Part shown: positions 45,901 to 55,276 of the stretch, piece after piece
Numbering within the stretch: position 1 is the stretch's first letter
Layout: each line of letters opens with the position of its first letter
Source: JAYQKL01 sp049889535
GTDB taxonomy: Bacteria; Pseudomonadota; Alphaproteobacteria; RS24
Direction: 5' to 3'
DNA length: 64,000 nucleotides
NCBI GenBank assembly: GCA_049889535.1
Contig: JBMHDF010000008.1
Location: 33,010 to 97,009, forward strand
Made by a program: the position numbers and the translations under genes
Notes under the pieces: model-generated
What the model saw: only the letters and a program-made list of their open reading frames with translations
The model's database searches: none
Told to the model about the DNA's origin: nothing

Positions 45901-47238
45901 TCACTTAATCCCTAAATCGACCTCAAGACTTGTCATGGCACTGACAAGATTATTTGGCGCGAATTTAATTTTTCCAGTCCATTCAAAATTAGGGAACCGC
46001 TGTAAAAAACGCTCAAAAGCTACTTCCAATTGCATAATCGCAACATGTTTACCTAAACAATTATGCGGGCCAAAACCAAAGGCAATATGCTCGGCCGCAT
46101 TGGGTCGCAAAATATCAAACTTATCAGGGTTTTCAAAAATTTTTGGGTCGCGATTTGCCGCGCCATAGAAAAACACACATTTTTCGTCTTTTGCCATTTT
46201 TTGCCCATGCAAGTCATAATCTTCCATAAGCGTGCGGCGCATGGTTATAACCGGAGAAACCAGCCGCAAGGCCTCTTGCGCCATTTGCGGAATCAGCGCG
46301 GGGTCGTCTAGACAAAGCTGCTTTTGCTCTGGGTTTTCAGATAGTAAACGCATCGTACCTGAAATAGAATTGCGCGTTGTGTCATTGCCGGCAAACAGAA
46401 TAAGCAACCAGGAACCATCTAAATAAGCGCGTGAAAGCGGGCGATCATCTAATTCGGCCTGGGCAATGAGTGTGAGTAAATCATCACGCGGATTTTTCAA
46501 CCGGTCTGCTAATACTTTTTCGCCATAGCGAAACATTTGTCTGACATTAAATAAAAACTTCATCACGAAGATTGGATTAACGCGCCCATCATGCTGGCGG
46601 ACAAAATAATCCTGCGCCATTTCCAAATAATGCATCCAACGTATGATTCGTGGTCGGTCTTTTTCATCTACGCCCAAAATTTCACATAAAGTATAAAGCG
46701 GAATTTGCTCTGAAAAATGCGGCACAATATCAACTACCGAGCCATGCTTCTCTAGCTTATCAAGCAATCCGTCAACATGGCTGGCCACTTTTTCACGCAA
46801 TTTCGACGCAAAATCCTTTGTAAAAAACGGGCGCTGGTGCATGCGCAAGGGCATATGGAATTCACGGTCAAGGCAAATCAAATTGTTCACAGCTGCCCGG
46901 CTCAGGCGGTTTTCGCGCTGCGCCTTTGGCCCTGTGGTAATAAAAATTGTGCCGCGTTGTGATGAAAATATTTCTGGCAGCAACTCAGCCTGCTTAATAT
47001 CCGCATAATCTGTCAGCGCCCAAAAACCTTTCAAATCCGCCCGCTTATCTGGAAAATCAAACCATGCTACCGGCGCTTGCTCACGCAGTTTTTGGTAATA
47101 TGAAAAAGGCTGGCCTTTCTCAAATGTGTAAATATCGCAGAGATTAGGACCATCAGGACATTGAAAAACAGAAGAGTAATGCGGGCCGTGCGCCGCTTCT
47201 TCTTCTTTTAGCATTGTTGTCGATACGGGTTCGAGCAT
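45901..47238 (-). CDS. Cytochrome P450
   Basis: 445-residue soluble P450 that would use a ferredoxin to activate oxygen. The I-helix is LLILFAGNDTTRNSI, the ExxR motif is EALR, and the heme-binding loop is FGFGPHNCLGK with the heme-ligand Cys394. The substrate is unknown; the bacterial CYP types with this I-helix include steroid, terpene and fatty acid hydroxylases. No ferredoxin or reductase is adjacent. It starts directly after the stop of a small membrane-protein gene. Confidence 0.93.
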   Translation of the reverse strand: MLEPVSTTMLKEEEAAHGPHYSSVFQCPDGPNLCDIYTFEKGQPFSYYQKLREQAPVAWFDFPDKRADLKGFWALTDYADIKQAELLPEIFSSQRGTIFITTGPKAQRENRLSRAAVNNLICLDREFHMPLRMHQRPFFTKDFASKLREKVASHVDGLLDKLEKHGSVVDIVPHFSEQIPLYTLCEILGVDEKDRPRIIRWMHYLEMAQDYFVRQHDGRVNPIFVMKFLFNVRQMFRYGEKVLADRLKNPRDDLLTLIAQAELDDRPLSRAYLDGSWLLILFAGNDTTRNSISGTMRLLSENPEQKQLCLDDPALIPQMAQEALRLVSPVITMRRTLMEDYDLHGQKMAKDEKCVFFYGAANRDPKIFENPDKFDILRPNAAEHIAFGFGPHNCLGKHVAIMQLEVAFERFLQRFPNFEWTGKIKFAPNNLVSAMTSLEVDLGIK

Positions 47239-47592
47239 TTAGCCCCTCTTGATTTTAATGACCAAACAATAAGCGCATAAAAAAACAACAAGATAATCAA
47301 TACCCGCAAAAACATAGGTCATCGGCGTCGGCGACAAAGCAACAATGCGATATAATGCGCCAAGCCCAAGCAAAAATGGCCAGATTAGACCAACCCACAG
47401 ACCGATTTGCGGTTTTTTAAACAACAATAAACTGACCAATAAAAAACTGCCGCCAAACAAAGAGCCATTGACCGTATCGGGGTCATCAACCCCAAGAATT
47501 AAAAGCTGCACTAAATGCGCCACACCAGACAGCAACATTAAATAAGCTGCAATGCGTAATGCTTGTTGTGAGGGGTGCTTAAACGTGTCCAT
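47239..47592 (-). CDS. Small four-helix membrane protein upstream of P450
   Basis: 117 residues with four predicted membrane helices (RIAAYLMLLSGVAHLVQLLI, GSLFGGSFLLVSLLLF, IGLWVGLIWPFLLGLGALY, MTYVFAGIDYLVVFLCAY) and short charged loops. I do not recognise a named family. The stop abuts the P450 start, so the two are cotranscribed and probably work together, for example in substrate handling. The start ATG has no strong upstream site. Confidence 0.7.
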   Translation of the reverse strand: MDTFKHPSQQALRIAAYLMLLSGVAHLVQLLILGVDDPDTVNGSLFGGSFLLVSLLLFKKPQIGLWVGLIWPFLLGLGALYRIVALSPTPMTYVFAGIDYLVVFLCAYCLVIKIKRG

Positions 47593-47754
47593 TTAAAAAA
47601 GGTAAATCCGAAAACAACACTTGTCAAAATGATTTGGAAACCAGGAGATGAAAAACCACCATGAACATTAAATAAAGCACCAAAAGGCACATTGACCCGT
47701 TGAGAGCATATGCTTGAAAGAGTGCAAGACTTAATAATAGTTTAGTGGAGAAAG

Positions 47755-47831
47755 TGGTCGGAGTTGCAGGATTCGAACCTGCGACCCCCTGGTCCCAAAC
47801 CAGGTGCGCTACCAGACTGCGCCAAACTCCG
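47755..47831 (-). tRNA. tRNA-Pro (anticodon TGG)
   Basis: Minus strand: acceptor CGGAGTT (47831-47825) pairs with AACTCCG; discriminator A and encoded CCA (47757-47755). Anticodon loop reads TTTGGGA, giving TGG. 77 bases. Confidence 0.97.
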
Positions 47832-47848
47832 ACAGAGAATATGTCGAA

Positions 47849-47877
47849 TTCTTACAGCCTAGTCCGCGCTAAATCAA
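47849..47877 (-). promoter_or_regulatory. Promoter of tRNA-Pro (TGG)
   Basis: TTGATT (47877-47872), a 17-base spacer and TAAGAA (47854-47849) on the minus strand, about 17 bases before the tRNA 5' end. Confidence 0.5.
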
Positions 47878-47902
47878 GCATGAAAAGCGGTTTTTTCGTA
47901 AA

Positions 47903-48532
47903 TTAATTGCCTGATGAACCAACGACCGATAGCTTTTGCTCAATCAAGCGTGCGCGTGTGGCCATAAGTCCCTTTGGGCCCTCACCATAAGCAACCTCGA
48001 TATGTTCCTCAGGCTTGATGTCTTCAATACCAGCTTCCCGCAAAACTTCCATATGAACAAAAATATCTGGACTTTTGTCGTCTTTGGTCACAAATCCATA
48101 TCCGCGAATACGATTAAACCACTTAACCTCAACCCGCACGAAGTCGCTGATTTCTTCAATGTCACTTAAAATGCTCGTTGGCCGCACACGAAACTCAGGG
48201 ATACTGGCTTCTGTATTATCAATCGCGATAATTTTATCGACCTGTCGCCCCTGCTCTAGCTTCACGACCTCGTACTTGACCCGCGCGCCCGGATAAATCA
48301 TATCATGACCCGAACGCTTCAAAACGGAGTGATGCACCAAAACATCGCCCTCGCCATCTTCTGTAATAATGAAACCAAACCCTTTTTTCGGGTCAAACCA
48401 TTTCACCGCACCCTCTAACTCTTGTGTGCTTGATGAACGGTCTGTTTCTTTTTCAGCTTCATCACGCGTTTCAGCAACCGACACATTTTCTTCATCGCCC
48501 TGTGTCTCAGGCAATTCATTGTTTTCTGACAT
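47903..48532 (-). CDS. Protein with two cold-shock domains
   Basis: 209 residues. After an acidic low-complexity N-terminus there are two nucleic-acid-binding CSDs: VKWFDPKKGFGFIITEDGEG with LVHHSVL in the first, and VKWFNRIRGYGFVTKDDKS with IFVHMEVL in the second. The RNP1 KGFGFI and RGYGFV cores and the RNP2 VHHS and VHME segments are intact. Double-CSD proteins of this length are typical in alphaproteobacteria. A 5' stem-loop precedes the gene. Confidence 0.92.
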   Translation of the reverse strand: MSENNELPETQGDEENVSVAETRDEAEKETDRSSSTQELEGAVKWFDPKKGFGFIITEDGEGDVLVHHSVLKRSGHDMIYPGARVKYEVVKLEQGRQVDKIIAIDNTEASIPEFRVRPTSILSDIEEISDFVRVEVKWFNRIRGYGFVTKDDKSPDIFVHMEVLREAGIEDIKPEEHIEVAYGEGPKGLMATRARLIEQKLSVVGSSGN

Positions 48533-48564
48533 GGTACTTTCTTACATTCTTATTATTCTTGTTA

Positions 48565-48593
48565 ATGTGGCTACCTAACCACATCTTTTTATA
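48565..48593 (-). promoter_or_regulatory. Extended -10 promoter and 5' stem-loop of the cold-shock gene
   Basis: On the minus strand TGCTATAAA (the TATAAA at 48593-48588 has an extended TG) is followed within a few bases by a 6-bp stem (ATGTGG and CCACAT, 48584-48565). The transcript would start with this hairpin, about 50 bases before the start codon. A good -35 is not obvious. Confidence 0.45.
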
Positions 48594-48603
48594 GCACAAA
48601 ATA

Positions 48604-48640
48604 AACCACCGAGAAAAGAATTGAATTTCTCTCGGTGGTT
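48604..48640 (-). terminator. Terminator downstream of nhaD
   Basis: Perfect 11-bp stem: AACCACCGAGA (48604-48614) and TCTCGGTGGTT (48630-48640), 52 bases after the nhaD stop. The T run that follows on the minus strand is short (ATTTTGTG), so strength is uncertain. Confidence 0.6.
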
Positions 48641-48691
48641 CAAATAGTTGTGAACGCTTACGAGTTCACAAAATCGGCAAATAGCCCGCTT

Positions 48692-50104
48692 TTAGTTTAA
48701 GACGATAGGAACACCGTCAAACAAATGAGCGTTCCAGACCAAATGCACCCAGATGCTAGCGGCATAGCCAAGCGCAATCGCCCATGTCCAACGCAAGTGC
48801 GAGAAGAAGGTGTAAACGCCTCTCGCCTGCCCCATCAGTGCCACACCAGCAGCCGACCCAATGGATAGCATTGAGCCACCAACACCGGCTGTTAAGGTCG
48901 CGAGCAACCATTGCCCTTCATCCATTGCTGGGAACATGGTTAAAACAGCAAACATAACTGGGATATTATCAACAATCGCAGATAAAACACCGACCAGAAT
49001 ATTCGCATTGGTTGTACCAAGATCAGCATACATAAATTGAGAAGCGACTTCTAAATAGCCAAAGACTGACAGACCGCCAACGCACATTAAAACGCCATAG
49101 AAGAACAATAATGTGTCCCACTCAGCGCGCGCGACTTTAGAGAACAGACTAAACGGGCCATCAGTTTGGCTAGAGGTTTCGCCTTTAGCTTTGAGGTAGA
49201 ACCCGAAAAAGCCTAAAAGACCCAAGCCGCTCATCATACCAAACACAGGTGGCAAATGCAGGAATTGGTGACCGCTCACCGTCACAGCGATGGTGAATAA
49301 AAACAGCGCGATAATCCGTTTCGCACCCAGACGCATTTTCACCGTGCCTTCACCACTAGCTGGCTGCTCATTGGGTATCGCAAAATTCATGATTGCGGCT
49401 GGCACAACATAATTCACAACTGATGGTACAAAAATTGCGAAAAAGTCAAAGAATCCAAGCACGCCCTTTTGCCAAACCATCAAAGTCGTAATATCGCCAA
49501 ACGGGCTAAACGCGCCCCCAGCATTGGCCGCCACAACAACATTGATACAGCCAAGTGAAACAAATTTCAGATTGCCAGCCCCAACTGCCATCACAACGGC
49601 GCACATTAACAGGGCTGTGGTGAGGTTATCAGCAATGGGTGAAATGAAAAAGGCAAGCACACCCGTAATCCAGAACACTTTGCGGAAACTAAAATTGCGA
49701 GCCACCAACCAGGCACGCAATGTTTCAAACACTTGGCGCTCGGTCATGGCATTGATGAATGTCATCGCCACTAATAAGAAGATAAACAGCTCCGCAAATT
49801 CGAGGAACACATGACGAAAAGCACCTTCAAGAGCGTGTGTGTCATAACCCTGATTACCAACAGCAATGGCAACAATCGCCCAAATCAGGCCAGCTGCCAC
49901 CATAACAGGTTTTGACTTTGGTAAATGAATGAACTCCTCGACCATCACCATAGCGTAAGCAACAACAAAAATAGTAATGGCCGTCAGGCCATAGGCTGTC
50001 ATGGTCATATCCAGAACCAACGCACCCTCAGCTGCCACAGCCGTGCTGCCAGCCCCAAACAAGGCCAAACACATTATAGATAAAAACGATAATATTTTAG
50101 TCAC
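48692..50104 (-). CDS. nhaD: NhaD-type Na+/H+ antiporter
   Basis: 470 residues from the GTG at 50104, chosen because GGAGG lies five bases upstream; the longer open frame starts with a less likely MRAESL. A signal-like N-terminus (MTKILSFLSIMCLALF, cleaved near AVAAEG) precedes about twelve membrane helices with the IT-superfamily segments FFISPIADNLTTALLMCAVV and ANAGGAFSPFGDITTLMVWQ. It exports sodium and sustains salt tolerance, fitting a marine host. Confidence 0.9.
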   Translation of the reverse strand: MTKILSFLSIMCLALFGAGSTAVAAEGALVLDMTMTAYGLTAITIFVVAYAMVMVEEFIHLPKSKPVMVAAGLIWAIVAIAVGNQGYDTHALEGAFRHVFLEFAELFIFLLVAMTFINAMTERQVFETLRAWLVARNFSFRKVFWITGVLAFFISPIADNLTTALLMCAVVMAVGAGNLKFVSLGCINVVVAANAGGAFSPFGDITTLMVWQKGVLGFFDFFAIFVPSVVNYVVPAAIMNFAIPNEQPASGEGTVKMRLGAKRIIALFLFTIAVTVSGHQFLHLPPVFGMMSGLGLLGFFGFYLKAKGETSSQTDGPFSLFSKVARAEWDTLLFFYGVLMCVGGLSVFGYLEVASQFMYADLGTTNANILVGVLSAIVDNIPVMFAVLTMFPAMDEGQWLLATLTAGVGGSMLSIGSAAGVALMGQARGVYTFFSHLRWTWAIALGYAASIWVHLVWNAHLFDGVPIVLN

Positions 50105-50185
50105 GATATCCTCCAAAATAAGATGAGGGGATATTAGCGATTCGGCCCTCAAAAGAATAGTGAAATCGGACGAAAACCGCGTTTT

Positions 50186-50920
50186 TTAGACGATTTTTAC
50201 TTCCGCGAGTGTCTGGCTGATATCTTCGTTTAAAACCAAGTCAGCTTCTGTATCTAATGGTGTTTGATCCCGATTTAAAATCACCAATCGCGCGCCACAT
50301 TGCTTGGCGATGAGGGGAAATTGGTTCGCTGGCGACACCACTAATGAGGACCCAATGGCGATAAAAAGGTCGCAATTTTGCGTCGCCTCAAGTGCCTTTT
50401 GCATCGGCTCCTCTGGCATAGCCTGACCAAAGGAAATGGTCGCCGATTTGACATAGCCACCACATTGTTCACAATTTGGGGCAGATTGCGTCTCCTTAAA
50501 ACGCTGTTTCATCTCGTCAATATCATAAACAGCCTGACAGCTAAGGCATTTTGCATAAGCGCCATTGCCATGCAATTCAATCACCTGCGCGCTTGGCACA
50601 CCCGAATTTTGATGCAGATTATCAATATTTTGCGTTATCACATGGCTGACTTTGCCCGCCTCAACCATATGGGCGATTTTAAGATGGCCCTGATTGGGTT
50701 TTGGCACACCAATTTCATTATCTAGTAAAATTTTTCGGCGCCAGGTTTCATCGCGCATATCCTGCGATGAGATAAAATCTTGAAAGTCAATTGGTGCATA
50801 ACGCGACCACACCCCATTTGGGGTTCTAAAATCAGGCACGCCTGAGTCCGTGCTCATGCCAGCGCCAGTAAAAACCACAATGCGGGCGCTCTCTTCTATT
50901 AATTCTTGTAATATTAGCAT
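50186..50920 (-). CDS. cobB: NAD-dependent protein deacylase (sirtuin)
   Basis: 244 residues. NAD-binding GAGMSTDSGVPDFR at residues 19-32, TQNIDNLHQNSG, the catalytic His in IELHGNG, and a four-cysteine zinc site (CLSC and CEQC) define the family. It removes acyl groups from lysines. The gene stands alone between nhaD and tRNA-Glu. Confidence 0.94.
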   Translation of the reverse strand: MLILQELIEESARIVVFTGAGMSTDSGVPDFRTPNGVWSRYAPIDFQDFISSQDMRDETWRRKILLDNEIGVPKPNQGHLKIAHMVEAGKVSHVITQNIDNLHQNSGVPSAQVIELHGNGAYAKCLSCQAVYDIDEMKQRFKETQSAPNCEQCGGYVKSATISFGQAMPEEPMQKALEATQNCDLFIAIGSSLVVSPANQFPLIAKQCGARLVILNRDQTPLDTEADLVLNEDISQTLAEVKIV

Positions 50921-51005
50921 TTGCTTCTCGCTAAGCCATTCAGTCTTTAGCTAATATAGGTAATTTGGTTTGAGAAGCGAAGATTTTTGAGGCTTGGAAT
51001 ATCGC

Positions 51006-51031
51006 AAAAAAAAACACGCTGGCATGGCGTG
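51006..51031 (-). terminator. Terminator of tRNA-Glu
   Basis: On the minus strand a 5-bp G/C-rich stem (CACGC at 51031-51027 and GCGTG at 51019-51015) is followed by nine T residues (51014-51006), 50 bases after the tRNA. Confidence 0.65.
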
Positions 51032-51080
51032 ATTGTTTGCGAATATCAACAACTTAAAGTTGTAATTTATTGAAATAACA

Positions 51081-51155
51081 TGGCACGCCCTAGGGGAATC
51101 GAACCCCTCTTTCCAGGTTGAAAACCTGGCGTCCTAACCGATAGACGAAGGGCGC
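51081..51155 (-). tRNA. tRNA-Glu (anticodon TTC)
   Basis: Minus strand: acceptor GCGCCCT (51155-51149) pairs with AGGGCGT (one G-U pair); discriminator G and encoded CCA (51083-51081). Anticodon loop TTTTCAA gives TTC. 75 bases. Confidence 0.97.
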
Positions 51156-51172
51156 AATCATGTTATGAGCAG

Positions 51173-51201
51173 GATATAGCCCAGCTTTAAAAACTTTTCA
51201 A
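51173..51201 (-). promoter_or_regulatory. Promoter of tRNA-Glu
   Basis: TTGAAA (51201-51196), a 17-base spacer and TATATC (51178-51173) on the minus strand, 17 bases before the tRNA 5' end. With the terminator downstream this makes a complete single-gene unit. Confidence 0.65.
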
Positions 51202-51217
51202 GCCAGATAATGAAAAC

Positions 51218-52996
51218 TTATGCAAGCGCGACATCTTGTATCATGAATTGCACATTTTGGCGCCCCTGCCAGTCATCAGCCCGCAAATATCCGGCAATAT
51301 GTAAGGGAGCTTTTGTTTGATACAGCATGTCCCTAACTGGCTCTGCGATTGAGGCAAAAGCAATGGCCTTGAGGCTTTTACCGCCTTCAGAGGATAAAAT
51401 ACAGCGCACGTGATTCTCTCCGACAATATCGGCTTTCATAACCCGCGCCGCAGGTATCACAAATTTTGGCTCAGGGCTATCTGCGCCAAATGGTCCAATT
51501 TGCTGAAATGTATCATAAAATTCACGCGTTGCGGCACTTGTACTAATCGTTGCATCAATCATCATGGTTTCAGGCTGGTCGAAGCTCATAGCTCCCAGTT
51601 CTTCATCCAAATAGGTTTCAAAAGCTTGCAGTTGACCCTCAGCAAGCGTCACGCCGGCCGCCATTGCATGCCCGCCACCACCCGCGATAATATTTTGACG
51701 AACAGCTTTTGCTACAATCTTTCCAATATCAACAGCGGATACAGACCGCGCGGAGCCTTTGCCATTATTTTCTTCATCAAGAGCGACAACAAAACAGGGC
51801 CGCCGATATTTATCTTTTAACCGTCCCGCGACAATGCCAATAACGCCTGCATGAAACTGCCTGTCCGCTAGTAAAAGCGCAGGCGGCAATCCATTTCGGG
51901 TAGATAAAATTTCAGCGACCATCTCTTCGGCCCGCGCCAGCGCCTTATCACCTATATCCCTACGCTCCTGATTCAACTCATCCATGCGCAAAGCCAAAGC
52001 CGCCGCCTCGTCGGGATCTTGACTGGTCAGCAATCGTACCCCCAAATCACTTGCACCAACACGCCCACCGGCATTAACGCGCGGCCCTAATTTAAAACCG
52101 CAGTCAAAAGCAATCGGCACATTATCTAGTTTACAAATATCCGCCAATGCTTTCAGACCTATATTTTGGCGCGCGCTCATTACCTTCAACCCTTGATTGA
52201 CGAACGCACGATTGACACCAATTAATGGCACAACATCACAAACCGTCCCTAATGCGACCACATCAAGCAGACGCATTAAATCAGGTTCATTGGTATTTTC
52301 AAAATAACCAGCTTCCCGCAAAGCGCGGTTCAGGCCAACCACCAAAAGAAATGTCACACCAACGGCTGCCAAATAGCCTAACCCACTCTCATCATCTGCG
52401 CGTCTTGGGTTAATAAGCGCATAACAGCTCGGCATCTCAGTCCCCGTTTGGTGATGGTCTGCCACAATGACATCTAGCCCCATTTTTTCTGCTGCCTCTA
52501 AGGCCTCATGTGCCATTGTCCCACAGTCTACGGTTACAACCAGCCTTGCACCATTTTGATATAGTTTCTCAAAAGCGGGCGCATTAGGCCCATACCCTTC
52601 CTTCATACGGTCGGGAATATAGGCCTCAACATCAATATTGAGTTGGCGAAAATAATTAATCAAAACAGCTGATGAGGTTGCGCCATCAACATCATAATCT
52701 CCAAAAACAGCAATTTTTTCACCAGACTGGATTGCATTTACCAATCGTTTTGTGGCCTTATCCATATCTTTTAATTTTGATGGGTCGGGTAAAAGCTGGT
52801 TGAGTTTTGGCGATAAAAACCGCTCCACATCCTCAATTTGTACATTGCGTAAAGCCAGCAAACGCGACAAAGTGTCGGGCAAACCAAAGCGTTGCGCAAT
52901 GGCCATTGCGTTACGTTCATCAGCCTCACGCATCACCCAATGACGAGCAGCAGCTGATTTAACAACGCCTAACACCGTCTGTTGCGTGATTTGCAT
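51218..52996 (-). CDS. recJ: Single-stranded-DNA-specific exonuclease RecJ
   Basis: 592 residues. The DHH phosphoesterase motifs are visible: FGDYDVDGATSSAVL, VTVDCGTMAHEAL, VIVADHHQTG, and the DHHA1 region with AGGGGHAMAAGVTL. It degrades single-stranded DNA from the 5' end in repair. It starts one base after glpX and ends the run aminotransferase-hom-glpX-recJ. Confidence 0.95.
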   Translation of the reverse strand: MQITQQTVLGVVKSAAARHWVMREADERNAMAIAQRFGLPDTLSRLLALRNVQIEDVERFLSPKLNQLLPDPSKLKDMDKATKRLVNAIQSGEKIAVFGDYDVDGATSSAVLINYFRQLNIDVEAYIPDRMKEGYGPNAPAFEKLYQNGARLVVTVDCGTMAHEALEAAEKMGLDVIVADHHQTGTEMPSCYALINPRRADDESGLGYLAAVGVTFLLVVGLNRALREAGYFENTNEPDLMRLLDVVALGTVCDVVPLIGVNRAFVNQGLKVMSARQNIGLKALADICKLDNVPIAFDCGFKLGPRVNAGGRVGASDLGVRLLTSQDPDEAAALALRMDELNQERRDIGDKALARAEEMVAEILSTRNGLPPALLLADRQFHAGVIGIVAGRLKDKYRRPCFVVALDEENNGKGSARSVSAVDIGKIVAKAVRQNIIAGGGGHAMAAGVTLAEGQLQAFETYLDEELGAMSFDQPETMMIDATISTSAATREFYDTFQQIGPFGADSPEPKFVIPAARVMKADIVGENHVRCILSSEGGKSLKAIAFASIAEPVRDMLYQTKAPLHIAGYLRADDWQGRQNVQFMIQDVALA

Positions 52997-52997
52997 T

Positions 52998-53969
52998 TTA
53001 ATCTCTATTAAATTTATCCAAATTACTGTGGCAGGTCTTTATCCAGCGTACAGTTCCGCTAGGGGCGCGTAAAACCATTGTATCGGTCCAAACACTCTTA
53101 TCCTCGATGCGCACACCTTCGACCAACGAACCGCTTGTCACGCCTGTTACAGATAAAATGACATCACCGCTCGCCATTTCCAATAGGTCGAATTTTTTAT
53201 CAAAATCTGTGACCCCCATTTTGCGCGCCCGTTCTTTTTGTTCGTCACTATCCGTTACCAAGCGCCCTTGCATTTGGCCGCCAATAGCCCGCAACGCGGC
53301 AGCTGCCAACACACCTTCAGGCGCGCCGCCAGTTCCCATATACATATCAATTCCAGTTTTTGGGTTTGTGGTATGCATCACACCAGCAACATCGCCATCA
53401 CTAATAAGGGTCACATAAGCCCCAGCATTACGAATATCAGCAATAATTTGCTCATGGCGCGGACGATCTAAAACACACACATTAATTTGGTCAACGCCAC
53501 ACCCTTTCGCTTTAGCCAAGGACTTTACATTGTCAGCCGCGGAAGCATCTAAATCTATCAGCCCCTCAGGATAGCCACCGCCAATTGCAATTTTTTGCAT
53601 ATATGTATCCGGCGCATTAAGCAAAGTCCCGCGCTCTGCCACCGCGATTACAGCTAAAGCATTGTTCATACCTTTTGCTGTCAGAGTTGTTCCCTCAAGT
53701 GGGTCGAGAGCAATATCAACTTTCGGTCCCTTACCCGTACCAACTTTTTCTCCGATAAAAAGCATTGGCGCTTCATCGCGCTCACCTTCACCAATCACCA
53801 CTTCCCCGTCTATGTCTATCGCATTAAGTTCACGGCGCATCGCATCAACAGCAGCTTGGTCAGCCGCTTTTTCATCACCCCGTCCAATCCAAGGGGCGCA
53901 AGCCACGGCCGCTCTTTCCGTAACACGAACAATTTCTAAAACTAAATCGCGATCTAAATTTTCATTCAT
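52998..53969 (-). CDS. glpX: Class II fructose-1,6-bisphosphatase
   Basis: 323 residues from the ATG at 53969 (AGGAA upstream); an earlier ATG at 53999 is in frame but overlaps hom. It produces fructose-6-phosphate for gluconeogenesis. Family segments: GRGDEKAADQAAVDAMRREL, VIGEGERDEAPML and ALDPLEGTTLTAKG hold the metal-binding residues. hom-glpX-recJ is a known alphaproteobacterial order. Confidence 0.95.
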   Translation of the reverse strand: MNENLDRDLVLEIVRVTERAAVACAPWIGRGDEKAADQAAVDAMRRELNAIDIDGEVVIGEGERDEAPMLFIGEKVGTGKGPKVDIALDPLEGTTLTAKGMNNALAVIAVAERGTLLNAPDTYMQKIAIGGGYPEGLIDLDASAADNVKSLAKAKGCGVDQINVCVLDRPRHEQIIADIRNAGAYVTLISDGDVAGVMHTTNPKTGIDMYMGTGGAPEGVLAAAALRAIGGQMQGRLVTDSDEQKERARKMGVTDFDKKFDLLEMASGDVILSVTGVTSGSLVEGVRIEDKSVWTDTMVLRAPSGTVRWIKTCHSNLDKFNRD

Positions 53970-53988
53970 TGCATTTCCTATATGCTTT

Positions 53989-55266
53989 TTAATTTTCACT
54001 CGTCATGACGGGCATCACGCTCACCGCATCGCCTATCGCATCATTGGATTGCAATGATTTAAGAGCATTCTCGATTGCCTGAATAGGGGCTGTATGACTT
54101 ATGAATATCACAGGTCTGGTTGAGTCGCCATTATCAGGCGCCTTTTGAATGACCTCCTCGATTGAAACCCCATTTTCAGCCAAAATAGATGTCACTTTTG
54201 CCATACTTCCGGTTTGGTCAATTAGAGAAAGCCTTAAATACCATTGCGATGGAGACAAGCCATGAAATGCTTTCATAACCTCTAAGTTTTGAACAGTTTT
54301 ACCAAATACAGGCAACAAAACGCCTCTGGCGACATCTTGTAAATCCGCCAAAACAGATGATGCCGTTGCCGCACCGCCCGCACCAGGCCCTTGCAACATC
54401 AAGCTATCAACCATATCACCATCAACTTGCACTGCATTTGTGACACCCTGAATATGCGCCAAAGGCTCGCTTTCTGGAATGAGGCACGGCCCGACCCATT
54501 GCAAAACACCATCTTCTGTTTGCTCGCACAAAGCGATAAGTCGGATAACACAATTAAAATGCTTGGCATAATTAAAGTCTTTATCACTCACATTGGTGAT
54601 GCCTGTTATTTGGACATGCTCAAATTCTGGCTTAACGCCAAATGCCAGTGATGCCAGAAGCGATAATTTTTGGCCCGCATCAATACCTTCAATATCAAAA
54701 CTTGGATCAGCTTCTGCAAAGCCCAGCTCCTGCGCTTTTTTCAAGGTTTCCGAAAAGCCGACATTTTTTGACGCCATTTCAGACAGAATATAGTTACATG
54801 TGCCGTTCAAAATCCCGCGAATGCGCGTTACTTTGTTCCAGCTTAATGCTTCTCTGAGGGTTTTAATAATCGGTATGCCGCCCGCTACAGCTGCTTCATA
54901 AGCTAAGGACACTTGATTTTTTTCGGCCAATTCTGCCAACTCCAAACCACGTTCAGCCAGCAAAGCTTTATTTGCTGTCACCACATGTTTGCCGCGTGCC
55001 AATGCAGTCTTTACCAGCTCATAGGCCAGTCCATCTGCGCCACCAATCAATTCAACGACAATATCAATATTGTCTTGTTCAGTGAACGCCAAAGGATTGT
55101 CATGCCACTCAAGCCCATTAAGTGAAAAACCACGCTCTTTATTGCGTTCACGCGCGCTCACCGCAACAAGCTTCAACCCGTCAGCCTCATGGCTCAGCAG
55201 TCTTTGCGCAACATTGGCGCCAACAGTTCCAAGACCAGCAATCGCAATGTTAAGATTTTTGGACAT
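53989..55266 (-). CDS. hom: Homoserine dehydrogenase
   Basis: 425 residues. NAD(P)-binding GLGTVGANVAQRLL at the N-terminus, the catalytic domain with GILNGTCNYILSEM and AQELGFAEADPSFDIEG, then a C-terminal ACT domain (LRLSLIDQTGSMAKVTSILA), which confers feedback control by threonine in relatives. It reduces aspartate semialdehyde to homoserine. It follows the aminotransferase gene by 10 bases. Confidence 0.95.
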   Translation of the reverse strand: MSKNLNIAIAGLGTVGANVAQRLLSHEADGLKLVAVSARERNKERGFSLNGLEWHDNPLAFTEQDNIDIVVELIGGADGLAYELVKTALARGKHVVTANKALLAERGLELAELAEKNQVSLAYEAAVAGGIPIIKTLREALSWNKVTRIRGILNGTCNYILSEMASKNVGFSETLKKAQELGFAEADPSFDIEGIDAGQKLSLLASLAFGVKPEFEHVQITGITNVSDKDFNYAKHFNCVIRLIALCEQTEDGVLQWVGPCLIPESEPLAHIQGVTNAVQVDGDMVDSLMLQGPGAGGAATASSVLADLQDVARGVLLPVFGKTVQNLEVMKAFHGLSPSQWYLRLSLIDQTGSMAKVTSILAENGVSIEEVIQKAPDNGDSTRPVIFISHTAPIQAIENALKSLQSNDAIGDAVSVMPVMTSEN

Positions 55267-55276
55267 TTTTTAATCT

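Noticed and set aside
47600..47690. Open minus-strand stretch reading NVPFGALFNVHGG and similar, upstream of the small membrane protein
   Set aside because: Short, no ribosome-binding site, runs into the next gene out of frame; could be a decayed gene but cannot be supported.
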